This document shows, one piece after another, positions 51,935 to 61,860 of a stretch of 64,000 nt of DNA (its first letter is position 1; every line of letters begins with the position of its first letter). Under the pieces are notes generated by a model. The model searched no databases and was not told the DNA's origin. It saw only the letters and a program-made list of their open reading frames with translations. This DNA comes from Penium margaritaceum (Eukaryota > Streptophyta > Zygnematophyceae > Desmidiales > Peniaceae): positions 1-64,000 of the forward strand of contig SZWC01004893.1 of NCBI GenBank assembly GCA_023375785.1, in the 5' to 3' direction. The translations under genes were made by a program, and so were the position numbers.

Positions 51935-52400
51935 AGAGCCACGCGTTAGGCGGAAGCGCTGCCAGAGCTCACAAAACTTCAAGGAGCAAAGGCACAGACT
52001 ACGCTGGACAGTTTCGAGGCTGATTGAGAGAGAGATTGCTGGACCAGACGTGGAATCCAACGCACAAAGCCAACCTCTGGAAATCTTTCTACATTTCCAA
52101 AGCGTCCACACTGCTTACCGTGCGCACGCGGGAGACGACGGGTGACTCCTACATGCTTCAAAGACGTCATCCAGGCGTTGGTGGCCAATCTTGGGCGCGT
52201 TGACGCGTTACACTATCATCGAGGGGGCTTTTGTGAGAAGCAAGAAAGTTTCCAGCGTCGAATACAGTACCAACAAACCGACCCCATGGAGATCGACGGA
52301 GTCCAAGGAGGCCAGTAACAGAGGAAGCCACGTGGTGGGAACTGTTGGATCTGCGGGAAGCCTGGGCACCACAAGAGGGAATGCAAGAAGAAATAGCAGG
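51935..52400 (+). pseudogene. Gypsy-I gag remnant with zinc knuckle
   Basis: Only about 400 bp separate the primer site from the knuckle NCWICGKPGHHKRECKKK (Cys to Cys at 52343-52384, canonical CX2CX4HX4C). Just before it, DPMEIDGVQ matches the short block found upstream of gypsy knuckles. Gypsy gag proteins normally need several hundred codons before the knuckle, so most of the capsid region has been deleted. The knuckle is in a different frame from the protease that follows. Confidence 0.75.
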
Positions 52401-53150
52401 GAAACGGCAACCAGCAGTGAGTGGCGGGCGGCCAACTGCTGGGAAAGCTTTGTCCGCATCAGCGAACACCAGCCCCAAAAGTCCTTCGACAACTAGGGAG
52501 CTGCCGAGTGCATTTCTACGGAGCGAAGGAAGCGGGAGCATTCCCGGAATCATCCTAAGAGCCAAAATTCTATCGGCTGGTTCTGCAGACGGCCAGGGCC
52601 ACCAGACTCACCGGCAGATTAAAGCATTGCTCGATTGCGGCGAGTCGCACTCATTCTTCAACGATGATCTTGCAAAGAGGTTGGGGCTTGCACGACTACC
52701 CAGAAAGCCAACTACGGCCAAGTTTGTGCAAGGGGAGCTGGAGTGTGGATTGCCTTTGAAGCCTTTAAGGATCTGTCTTGGCAAGCTGTCGTGCGAGGTG
52801 AACTTTTGCATGTGCTGGATGGACGCCTACGACATGATTTTGGGGCATGACTGGCTGCACTAGTGGAATCCTGCTATGGATTGGGTGTGTAGCTAGGTGA
52901 ATGTGAAGAGATGCGGAGAGAAAATTGTTTTGCCAGTATGGGCTGAGGAGAAGGACTCCAAGGCAGGCAAGGTGCCGCAATTGAGCTACGTGCAGCTAAA
53001 GGGGGACCAAGTCTACCTTGTGTGGATACAGCAGAAGGAAGCAGCTGAAGAGGTGGAAGTGTTGGCAGCAGAGGCAAAGCAACAAGAGGGAGAGCAACAG
53101 AAAGCACCAGCAGCAGAGCTGTCGGAAGGCGTCAAGGGAGAGTTGGACAG
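52401..53150 (+). pseudogene. Gypsy-I aspartic protease and linker
   Basis: The retropepsin-like domain reads IKALLDCGESHSFFNDDLAK, with DCG at 52633-52641 where gypsy proteases usually have DSG; ECGLPLKPLRICLGKL and DAYDMILGHDWLH follow. The second half, ending in the MILGxDWL block, is typical of plant Ty3/gypsy. Stops at 52861 and 52894 follow, and a Gln/Glu/Ala-rich linker leads to RT. Confidence 0.87.
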
Positions 53151-54490
53151 CTACGATGACGTGTTTCCTGCTGAGCTGCCAAAGGGTTTACCACCGAAGC
53201 GGGACATTGACCATAGAATTGAGCTGGTTCCTGGAGCAACTCCAACGGTGCGCGCTTCTTATTGCATGAGCGATAATGTGCTAGGTGAGCTGAAGAAGCA
53301 GTTGGAGGGACTGATGGAGTAGGGGTTCATCAGACCGTCGGTGTTACCCTACGCGGCACCGGTCCTCTTTGTGAAGAAGAAGACAGGGGAGCTGCGGATG
53401 TGCATAGACTATCGCGCACTAAACAACGTAATGATCAAGAACCGGTACCCGTTGCCAAGGGTCGAGGAGCTGTTTGATCAGCTGAGGGGAGTGGAATACT
53501 TCAACAAGATTGACTTGCAATTAGGATACCATCAGATCTGGATTGCGGAGCAAGATGTGGAGAAGACGGCATTTTGAACGCGGTATGGCTATTTCGAGTA
53601 CCTCGTGATGTCGGTTATGTTGACCAACACTCCTGCAATGTTCATGAGCCTCATGAACAGGAACTTCCACCCTCACTTGGACCAGCTTGTGGTGGTGTTC
53701 CTCGACAACATCCTCATTTGCTCCCGAACTCTGAAAGAACATCGACAACATCTTTAGTAGGTGCTGGACATTCTTCAGAAAGAGAAGTTGTTTGCGAACC
53801 TCTCCAAGTGTGAGTTTGAGAAGTGAGAGGTGGAGTTCCTTGGGCACATCGTGAGTGGCAAGGGTCTCCGCATGGACCCAAAGAAGGTGGAAGTAGTGAA
53901 GCAGTGGCCGACACCAAAGTGCGTACATGACATCCACGTACTCCTGGGGTTTGTCAATAACTACCAGAAATTCATCCGGGGGTGCGCAAAAAGGGCCACG
54001 CCGCTGACTCAGCTGCTGCGGAAGGATCACCAGCGGGAATGGGGTGAACAGGGGCAGAAGAGCTTGGAGGAGCTCAAGGCTGCAATGTGTGATGCTCTGG
54101 TCCTGGTGTATACGGCTTCATCTAAGGAGTACGTCATGGCGACAGACACAAGCGACTATACCATCGGGGCGGTGCTGATGCAGGATCACGGGAAGCGGCC
54201 ACACCCGGTTGCATATGCATCACACAAGTTGCGAGGTACAGAGCTGAACTACGCAATCCATGAGAAGGAGATGCTCATGATGATCCATGCTTTCAACACT
54301 GGAGGTGATACCTCGAGTCGCGCCGCTGCTTGGTCTTCACGGACCATTACACCCTGAAGTACGTGAAGACGCAGCTGAACCTCAGTCGCCGACAAACTCG
54401 TAGGATGGAGTTTCTTGAGGGGAGTTTTGACTACAAGATCCAGTACAAGCCTGGGAAGGTGAACTCGACAAATTTTCTCTCGCGACAGCC
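53151..54490 (+). pseudogene. Gypsy-I reverse transcriptase and RNase H
   Basis: RT motifs in order: [75 protein letters not shown] (first Asp), and the catalytic FLDN at 53698-53709 where FLDD is required, so one active-site Asp is Asn. Then FLGHIVSGKGLRMDPKK and NYQKFIRG. RNase H: VMATDTSDYTIGAVLMQ (Asp), LNYAIHEKEMLMMIHAF (Glu), a frameshift near 54305, then VFTDHYTLKYVKTQ (Asp). Stops: 53320, 53575, 53755-53760 and 53824. Confidence 0.92.
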
Positions 54491-55177
54491 AGACTTGAGC
54501 CTCAATGCCATTTCAGTGCTGATGGGATCTCCTGTCATGCATAGCCTCTTTAAGCATGGCTATGGCGTGGACAATGAGTTCATGGGTGGTGCACTGAAAG
54601 ACACTACGTGGGATGGAGTGTACTAGCAAAGGGCGCAAGAGCAGAGGATTTTCATGCCGGACTCTGCACCATGTAAGTAGTTGTTGCTGGAGGAAGCATA
54701 TGATACCCACTACTCGGGTCACTTCGGCTTCGGCACGACGCTCAAAGCCTTGGCACGCCAATACTGGTGGTCTTCAATGGCAACTGAGTGCTAGAGGTTT
54801 GTGAGCAGTTGTGATGTGTGCCAACGCATCAAGGTGCGGAGGACCAAACCACAAGGGGAGCTGCAACCATTGCCTGTACCAGAGGGGCCATGGTCAGACA
54901 TCTCGCTCAACTTCATTTGCGGGTTGTCTCTGACGCAGCAAGGCAACAACATGGTGTTGGTGGTGGTGTACCGGTTTTCCAAGATGGCACATTTTATTGC
55001 ATGTCCCAAGATCATCACAGCTGTTGGGACAGCTCAACCACTCCTCAGTCATGTCATCAAGCTACATGGATTGCCACAGTCGGTGGTCTTAGATCGCGAT
55101 CCACGATTCACTTCGCGATTCTGGAGAGATCTCATGGAGAAGCTGGGCGCGCGAGTGCAACTGACCACGGCATACCG
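54491..55177 (+). pseudogene. Gypsy-I integrase, truncated
   Basis: The HHCC zinc domain reads YDTHYSGHFGFGTTLKALAR then SCDVCQRIK. The core begins GPWSDISLNFICGL, where the usual catalytic Asp (MDFI type) is Asn, followed by VVLDRDPRFTSRFWRDL with the second Asp. The sequence ends at LTTAYRP, just before the QTDGQTE block that holds the catalytic Glu. Stops lie at 54624, 54678 and 54792. Confidence 0.9.
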
Positions 55178-55900
55178 TCCTCTTCCTCTTCTTCCTCTTC
55201 CTCGGCCTCTGCATTCACCACCACTCTTCCTCCCATCCAGCCGTCACCGCCCCCAGTCAGCCCATTGGAATGGAATCCTCTACACCCTTGCTGATGGTGT
55301 GCGCTCCTTGTCCATCGACACTATCTACCTTCTCCGAGCGCTCTGACTCCTCTGAGTCCTCGGATCCCCCTGTCTCCTCTGATCTTGCGCCCTCTGTTGC
55401 CTCTGAACCATCGGCCTCCTCTGAGATTGCTACCTCCACTCAGTCCTTGGCTCCCCCTATACCCTCTTCTACCTCAGAACCCTCCACTCCCTTGATGCCT
55501 CTTGCTCTCTCTGAGCCCTCTGCCACGTCCCTTCTCCCTCTGTGCTATCTTGCTCACCTGTGGTGTCACAACTGCCATCCACTACTCGTGTCCCATTTTC
55601 CCCTCTTATCTCACCCTACACGTGCGGTGGTCACCTTAGGGCACTTCCGTCTCTCTCCCTCTCTCTCACCCCATTGTCTCTGGTGACCCGGGCCTGTGTG
55701 CTCTTGGTTTTGCAACCTTTGCATTGTCCCCGGTTGTCTCTGTAGTGCATCCCAGCGCTGCCCTTGGCTACTCCCTTATTAAACAGGAGTTCCACTCAGC
55801 CCTCTCCTCGTCCGTGGCCGGGTATGTTGCCTCGTGCTTTGCTATTGGTGGTCTCTCTTCCCTCCCACCCTGAACCTCTAACTGTGTAGGCTGCTCGTAC
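55178..55900 (+). pseudogene. Copia-J linker
   Basis: Ser/Pro/Thr-rich coding sequence (SERSDSSESSDPPVSSDLAP) with the B-type block GYSLIKQEFHSALSSSVAGY at about 55763-55822. Several frame changes. It has no enzyme motif. Confidence 0.7.
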
Positions 55901-57213
55901 AGCAACTGATTCCCTCTTATGGGAGCAAGCCATGAAAGCCGAATTTGACATGCTCTCTGAGCATGGCGTGTATGAGCTCGTATACCGTCCCAAGCTGAAC
56001 CCTGACAGCACCGTTGAATGGTACAAGGCACGACTCACTGCAAAAGGGTTCTCAGAAGACCCTGGGGTTGATTTCACTGAGACATTCACCCGAGTTGGTC
56101 ATTACGCTACTGCCAAGGCACTACTTAGCCTGGTTTCCCAGCATGACTAGGAGTTGGAACAGATGGACATCAACAACATATTTTTGCATAGCAATCTGGA
56201 CAAATAAATCTACATGGTGCAGCCATCTAGTTTCTCTAATGGAACAAATTGGGTATGGCGCTTCCGCAAGGTCCTCTATGGCCTAAAGCAGTCCCCACGC
56301 TGCTAGAACCAAGAGATTATAGCAACCCTAGAAAAGGGAGGCTTCCAAAGAAGCAGTGTGGACTCCGCTCTATTTCTCAGTGCTCCCACCAAGCCACTTG
56401 TTGCCATCCTTGTCTATGTGGATGACCTCCTCATTGCGTCTCCCGATGTCGCCTTTGTCGCAGCTACCAAGTCCCCTCTTCGGACAGCATACAAGATGAA
56501 GGACCTCGGTCCAGCCCGTATCTTCCTGGGTATGGAACTAGAGCGTGATCGCACACGTCGTTCCCTACACATTCACCAAGCTGCATGTGTTTGCAGCTTG
56601 GGGAAGCGCTTTGGACTGCTCCTCGCTTATATCCCCACTGTATCTATACCTATGACCCCATCCGGTCAATCACTGCTAAAGTCCTTGGAACCATCCAAGC
56701 TGGGGGAGACGGTTGACGTGACGGACTACCTCAGGGTCATTGGCTCACTGATGTACCTTGCCACCACCACGTGTGCTAATGTTGCCTTTGCTATGAACTT
56801 TCTGTCTCAGTGTCCCTGTGAGCGTGATCTTGAGGCAGTGTTGCGGGTAGTGCAGTTGAACTTTCCACACCTCGCATCGGTTTGTACTTCCATGCACAGC
56901 CCTCAGTCCTCCTTGACGGCTTCACTGACAGTGATTGGGCAAATGACTCTGATGCACGTAGTAGAACAAGATATATCTTCATGGTTGGTGGGACAGCACT
57001 CTTGTGGACAAGTGGAATGTGTTGCCCGTAGCACTGCTGAGGCAGAGTATGCGGCTCTTGGCGCAGGCACGTGTGAGGCTATCTGGCTTTGTTGTCTGCA
57101 ACAACAATTGCATGTGCCCATCTGTTGCATCATCCTGCATTGATACAAAGGCCATTGCCGAAAACAGTGCAATCCATCACTCCCGCACCAAGCATATCAG
57201 CGTGGTGACAAAT
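55901..57213 (+). pseudogene. Copia-J reverse transcriptase and RNase H
   Basis: RT: KAEFDMLSEHGVYELVYRPK, DFTETFTRVGHYATAKALLS, MDINNIFLHSNLDK-stop-IYM, VLYGLKQSPRC-stop-N, then 262 uninterrupted codons from 56358 containing LVYVDDLLIASP (YVDD at 56415-56426). RNase H blocks are FTDSDWANDSD (in a shifted frame), STAEAEYAALGAGTCEAIWL (Glu) and IAENSAIHHSRTKHISV. Stops at 56148, 56205 and 56304. It ends at the Copia-D LTR. Confidence 0.87.
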
Positions 57214-57850
57214 TGCTAGGAAGCTTCCTAACCTTGTTGCTGTTGACGTGGCGACATTGTCCAGTCAGTTGGCGCACTAGGAAGCCAGCAGGTGCAAGAA
57301 ACAGCAAGGAACAGGCTAGGGAGACGCACAAAGTCTCATAAGCTCCAATAGCTTAGTAATGCAGAGAGATATGACAACTGACAAGTACACAGCACAAGTA
57401 CCTGCTGCGGCACACAGCGGGTGACGCAAGCGGCAGTGTCAATTTGTCCTAAAACCAGCTCAAAACCACTGTTTTGGCCGTAACTCTACGCACAGGCATC
57501 CAAACGCAACATCGTCTAAACCTAGAGATGCAGAATCTCGAGCTGGATGCTATGACTGTCACACGCACAAGTCCGGCATTGATTGGTGGACAGACAATGC
57601 AATACATTTTAATCGGGCTCAAGAGCCAGTCTACCGAGAAAACTCAAGCGTATGCAAGAAAACTGTAGAGCGCCCCAGCAAGCACCCGGAACGTTGTGGC
57701 AGCCGTCTAACAGCTGCTGGTGGATGGAGCCAACACCTGTCGGTGCTCCGGCGCCAGCTGGGCCCGCATCAGGGATCTACACGAGCATGGACATGGCTGA
57801 GTGATCACGGTAAGCTGTACAAATGGACGGAAACAACTCACATCACAACA
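57214..57850 (-). repeat. Copia-D 3' LTR
   Basis: 637 bp from TGCTAGGAAGCTTCC to ATCACAACA on the plus strand. It includes GGAAGCTTCC at 57219-57228 and the blocks GGCACACAGCGGGTG and CACTGTTTTGGCC shared with the LTRs of A and C. Confidence 0.9.
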
Positions 57851-57865
57851 CTCCCCCATGACCTG
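57851..57865 (-). other. Copia-D polypurine tract
   Basis: Plus strand CTCCCCCATGACCTG, the complement of a GGTCATGGGGGAG tract, directly beside the LTR as in Copia-C. Confidence 0.85.
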
Positions 57866-59542
57866 ATGGTACGCCTGTTCATACACCTGCAGAACTGACA
57901 TAGGTGCACAACAAGATGCTCAACATTCCATGCTCACACACCCCACTCTCAGCCACTCTCAGGCAAGGGGCGTAGTCCGACAGAACAAATGGCCATGTTG
58001 AACTTTCTGCGTGCAAGTTCCTTGGTGAAGAAGTGAGCCCGCTGCATGTCCGTGCTGATCCGGATGACGGAGATCACCTGTCGCTCCACAAGATCACGCA
58101 CAAATTGATTCTCAACAGCAATGTGCTTTGTGCGTGCATGAACACACTAGAGCTCTCTACAATGGCAAGAGCACTCTGGTTGTCACAGCATAGAACGATG
58201 CAAGGCATAGACTGACGCAACTCACAAAATAGACGTTGCAGCCACAACCCCTCAGTAACCCCAGCCCCCATAGCAACATACTCACCTATGATGAGCTACG
58301 TGCTATACAACCCTGCTTGCCACTGTGCCACAACACATCGGTGCCACCAAGCAGGAACACGTAGCCTCTCCAACGGTGCCCATTAGGACTCCACGTCCAG
58401 TCACTGTCTGTGTAGCCGTCGACTACCACCGAACACTGTCCTTGGAAGTAGAGTCCGAGGTATAGTGTGGACACCACGTACCGCACCACTCGCATAGCCG
58501 CGTGAAGGGCTCTCGCCTAAGGACACTGTGAAAAATGTGCAAGGAGGTTGACGGAAAAAACATTGTCAGGTCGTGTGGTAGTGGCCAAGTACATCAAAGA
58601 GCCAATTAGGCGCAAGTACATGGTCACGTCCACAATCTCACCGAGGTCTACAGGATCATCCACCTTCACAGCACCCTGCCCGTCACATGTGATGGGGGCT
58701 GGAGACTGTGGGAACTGCACCCAGGAGGTCAGCAAACCGCTCCCCCAAAAAGCGGGCGTAACGTGCCTAATGCAACAAGAGTGTCCATCGCTGACGATCA
58801 CGCACAATCTTTATCCCAAGAAACACAACTGCAGGACCAAGGTCCTTCATCCTACAGGCAGCCTCGAGAACTGCCTTGGCCTCCTTCATGGCCTCCATAG
58901 AAGGAGACGCATTCAAGAGGTCGTCCACGCAGACTAGGATGGCGGTGTAGCTCTCACCTATCCATGTGAGAAAGAGGAACGGGTCAGTGTCACTCTGCAC
59001 GTAACCGGCACATGCCAGTGTGCCGGTGATCTCCAAGTTCCAGCACTGAGGTGATTGTTTCAGGCCGTACAAGGCCGTGCGCAAGCGCCAAACCTTGTCA
59101 CCGACCTCAAATCTAGGTGGCTGGACCATGTAGATCTCCTCCTCTAAAGGTGCCATGGAGGAACACGTTGTTAACATCTATCTGGTGCAGCTCCCAGTGG
59201 TGGTGAGCAACAACCCTGACAGAGTGCGAGCGGTGGTCATGCGCCCAACGGGTGCGAAGGTGTCAGTGAAATGTACTCCCTCAACCTGCAAAAATCCCTT
59301 GGCCATCAAGCGAGCCTTATAGCGATCCAGTGTGCCATCCGGCTGAACCTTCTTGCAAAAGACCCACTTTGCCTGTATAGCCTTGAGCACGAGGGGGAGG
59401 TCGACAAGCTCATAGACACTGTGCTCACGGATGGCTCTCAGCTCATTCCCACAAGCAACACGCCACAAGACTGCATCGTGAGCTGAGAGTGCCTCCTTCA
59501 ACGTGCCTGGATCAGGCATCATTGAGGAAGTGCTCTGGGTGG
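57866..59542 (-). pseudogene. Copia-D reverse transcriptase and RNase H
   Basis: RT: HSVYELVDLPLVLKAIQAKW, YKARLMAKGFLQVEGVHFTD, TFAPVGRMTTARTL, a frame change near 59178, then EEIYMVQPPRFEVGDKVWRL, ALYGLKQSPQCWNLEI and ILVCVDDLLNASP. The catalytic box is CVDD (58920-58931), a Tyr-to-Cys change. RNase H: GYTDSDWTWSPNGHRWRGYV (Asp), a lost Glu block (SSS-stop), and CCDNQSALAIVESSSVF. C-terminal sequence RAHFFTKELARRKFNMAICS (about 57960-58050) parallels Copia-C. Stops and at least three frames are used. Confidence 0.87.
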
Positions 59543-60203
59543 CTAAGACACACACCTCCGGATTCGTCTGACCACAACAAGGTCGGCTGCAGCATCGCAA
59601 GCGACCAAGAAATCTTGGGAGACCAAATCGTGGCCAACAGGACATGCTCCATGCAACTCAGTGTAGTCTACATGGACACTCAAGCCAAGAGCCTTTTTGC
59701 CAGGCTTGCCATTGTGAACACTACGAGTCGAGCGCCTGGGCGCTGAGTCAGGAGTCCGCTGAGCCCCAGAGGCCAATGGTCGAAGACGACCACTGGGCTT
59801 GCAGGAGTATCCCAATGCTAAGGCACTCACCTCATGTTCCGGGGAAGGCTGCTGAGCCAGGGCCGTAGAGGATATTGGTGCATGCATGGGAGTGGGTGTG
59901 ACAGAGGGGACTGACACCGGCATAGTATCAGGTGTGCCAGAGGGTACTAAAGCTCGTAGGGGATCAGGTGTGGCATAGGGGACCGACACTGGCACAAAAT
60001 CGGGTGTGCCAGAGGGGTCTAACACCAGCACGGGATCAGGTGTGCCAGAGGGGACCGACATTGGCACGTGATTGGGTGTGCCAGAGGGGCCTGACACCAG
60101 CATGGGATCAGGTGTGGTAGAGAGGTCTCACACCAGCATGGGATCAGGTGTGCAAGAAGGGTCTGACACCGGCACGGGATCAGGTGTGCCAGAGGGAACT
60201 GAT
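59543..60203 (-). pseudogene. Copia-D integrase-RT linker with Pro/Ser/Val repeats
   Basis: Minus-strand open frame of 186 codons (59543-60103) and its continuation. The N-terminal part is the translated minisatellite (PSGTPDPVLVLDPSGTPDF and variants), followed by CKPSGRLRPLASGAQRTPDS and RSTRSVHNGKPGKKALGLSV, which align with the linkers of A and C. Only Copia-D has the repeats. The region separates integrase from RT and has no known catalytic role. Confidence 0.8.
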
Positions 60204-60205
60204 CA
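59896..60205. repeat. 36-bp minisatellite, eight units plus a partial
   Basis: Units begin at GTGTG(C/A)(C/A)AGAGGGG at 59896, 59932, 59968, 60004, 60040, 60076, 60112 and 60148, each exactly 36 bp, with a partial at 60184. The period is 12 codons, so the element frame is kept through the array; the minus strand reads PSGTPD-type repeats. Units differ by point changes but no indels. Confidence 0.93.
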
Positions 60206-61258
60206 GGCTACTAGACCCATTGCCACGATGGTCGGATCGTCAGCAGTCGTAGACCGGGCCACAGGTGAGAAGACCCAGACGGACCTATCCATAGGACTAG
60301 ACTCCCCCATCTGCCGGGAGGCCACACAAGTAGGGACGTGGTCGGCGGCCAGCGACAGAATGCCAGACAAGTCGCTGTTGGTGAGAGCCTCAAAGAAGAG
60401 AGCATCTCGAGACTCGACAATGCGATGGCAGGAAGGGGCCCAAGATTGCCAGGCTTTTGACCGCGGGGAGATGCGGAGGAAGGTACGCATACGTCCTCGA
60501 GGTGAGACCTTGGACCCCTGCTGCTCCTCGATGTACCAGACACATGCGAGAGACCCCCAAATGCAGACAAGATGGAGATCAACACGATGGCCAAACCACA
60601 ACTCGTACGTCCTGACACGGTCTGGAAGTGAATCATGCGTCAAGCGGTTCCAGACCCACAACATGTTGGAGAAGCCCTCAAAGGCAAAGGACTACGGAAG
60701 ACCGCACTCAAACTCCGCAGCACAAACAGCATCCTCCATGGTGCGGTTCCAACGCTCAGACACACCATTCTGCTATGGTGTAGTAGGGGCAGAGAGCTGG
60801 TGAAAGATAACGTGCTCGGCAAATTAGGCATCCATCTCGCCTAAGCACTCGCCACCACGATCTGAGCGGAACGTGTGCAGGGTGTGACGGGATTGACGCT
60901 CAGCCATCACAAGCCATAGGCGGACTGCCAGCGCGGCATCGCTCTTGAGGCGAAGGCTGTAGACCCATCGCATCCGGGTGAAGTCATCGGTCAGGGTGAG
61001 AATATATCGACCCCGATCATAGAGGGACTCGACTGGGAGAGGGCCAAGAAGGTTCGAGTGGACCAACTCTAGTGGGCGCAGTGCCCGAGAGGAGGAGTCA
61101 GGGTAAGAGCAGCGATGCATCTTACCCTGGGCGCAGAAAAGACAGTCGGTCTTGGGCGGCTTCTCAAAAGACGTTACGTCAAGACCAAGGGCTCGCTGAG
61201 TCCGAATGAGCTTGGACACAGATTCCGAGCTCATATGGTAGAGGCGACGATATAACAA
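60204..61258 (-). pseudogene. Copia-D integrase
   Basis: Blocks: LYRRLYHMSSESVSKLIRTQ (pre-integrase), CLFCAQGKMHRCSYPD, LELVHSNLLGPLPVES in which the first catalytic Asp is Asn, FRSDRGGECLGEMDA (second Asp), then after two stops TTP-stop-QNGVSERWNRTMEDAV (Glu), and MLWVWNRLTHDSLPDRVRTY. The order matches Copia-A throughout. Confidence 0.88.
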
Positions 61259-61860
61259 TCACTGGTGCTCAAGGGAGAGAACACCAGTGACAAACACACG
61301 CGTAGAAGAGAGAGGGGGAGAAAAAACAGAGGGAATACAACGAGACAACCGATACAAGTCATCAACAACAGAGGCACGAAGCACGATGGCGCGTGTGTCG
61401 AGAGCAGTCACTGTGGTAGAGTCAACAGAGTGCTCAATAGTGAGACCCATCCTGGTGCATGCATGAACAAAGAGCAGACTGAGCTCAAGAGCAGGGACAA
61501 AGAGCACATCAGAAATGTACAAGGGGCTAGACGTACCATCAAACCACACAACCCCAACTCCCTGCACAGGCAACGACTGACCAGACCCTGTGCGAACGGA
61601 CCGGACGGACGCAATAAGACCGAGCACAACGAAGTCACTATGACAACAGATCATGTGATGGGTGGCACCAAAGTCAATAATCCAGGTGCCGCTCGGCTCA
61701 AGACTAGTCGTCGACACTGAGCAACATGCCACAGAACACTCTACCTCTGCTTGACGCTCAGCAGAGGACTTAGGACAACGACGAACAGCACGGATCTGTG
61801 ACTCGTCAAGCCAGTCGGTACTGTCAGGTCCATCCTCATCGCAAGCCAACTAAGTGCCAT
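61259..61860 (-). pseudogene. Copia-D protease
   Basis: A 196-codon frame has the signature GTWIIDFGATHHMICCHSDF. DFG at 61667-61675 replaces the catalytic DSG, as in Copia-C. The downstream part reads GSGQSLPVQGVGVVWFDG and ISDVLFVPALELSLLFVHAC, matching Copia-A and B. Confidence 0.85.

Larger units (their letters stand above)
51140..55177 (+). mobile_element. Gypsy-I, Ty3/gypsy LTR retrotransposon, 3' truncated
   Basis: Plus-strand element with a 780-bp 5' LTR, an initiator tRNA-Met primer site, a shortened gag, then protease, RT, RNase H and integrase in that order. RT before integrase is diagnostic of Ty3/gypsy. It stops in mid-integrase at about 55177, where Copia-J sequence begins in a pyrimidine-rich tract. 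Its left edge cuts Copia-H; CCTTG (51135-51139) would be its left target duplication. About ten stops and one frameshift are present. Confidence 0.92.
55178..57213 (+). mobile_element. Copia-J, internal fragment of a B-like element
   Basis: Plus-strand copia fragment with neither LTR. It begins in the Ser-rich linker at a CCTCTTCCT tract that abuts Gypsy-I, and it ends in RNase H at HHSRTKHISV, where the Copia-D LTR starts. RT and RNase H blocks resemble Copia-B more than any other element here (for example DLGPARIFLGMELERDR and SLEPSKLGETVDVTDYL). Confidence 0.87.

Noticed and set aside
59896-60205. CRISPR-like array
   Set aside because: The units are contiguous 36-bp repeats without spacers and are in frame with a copia linker in a eukaryotic setting.
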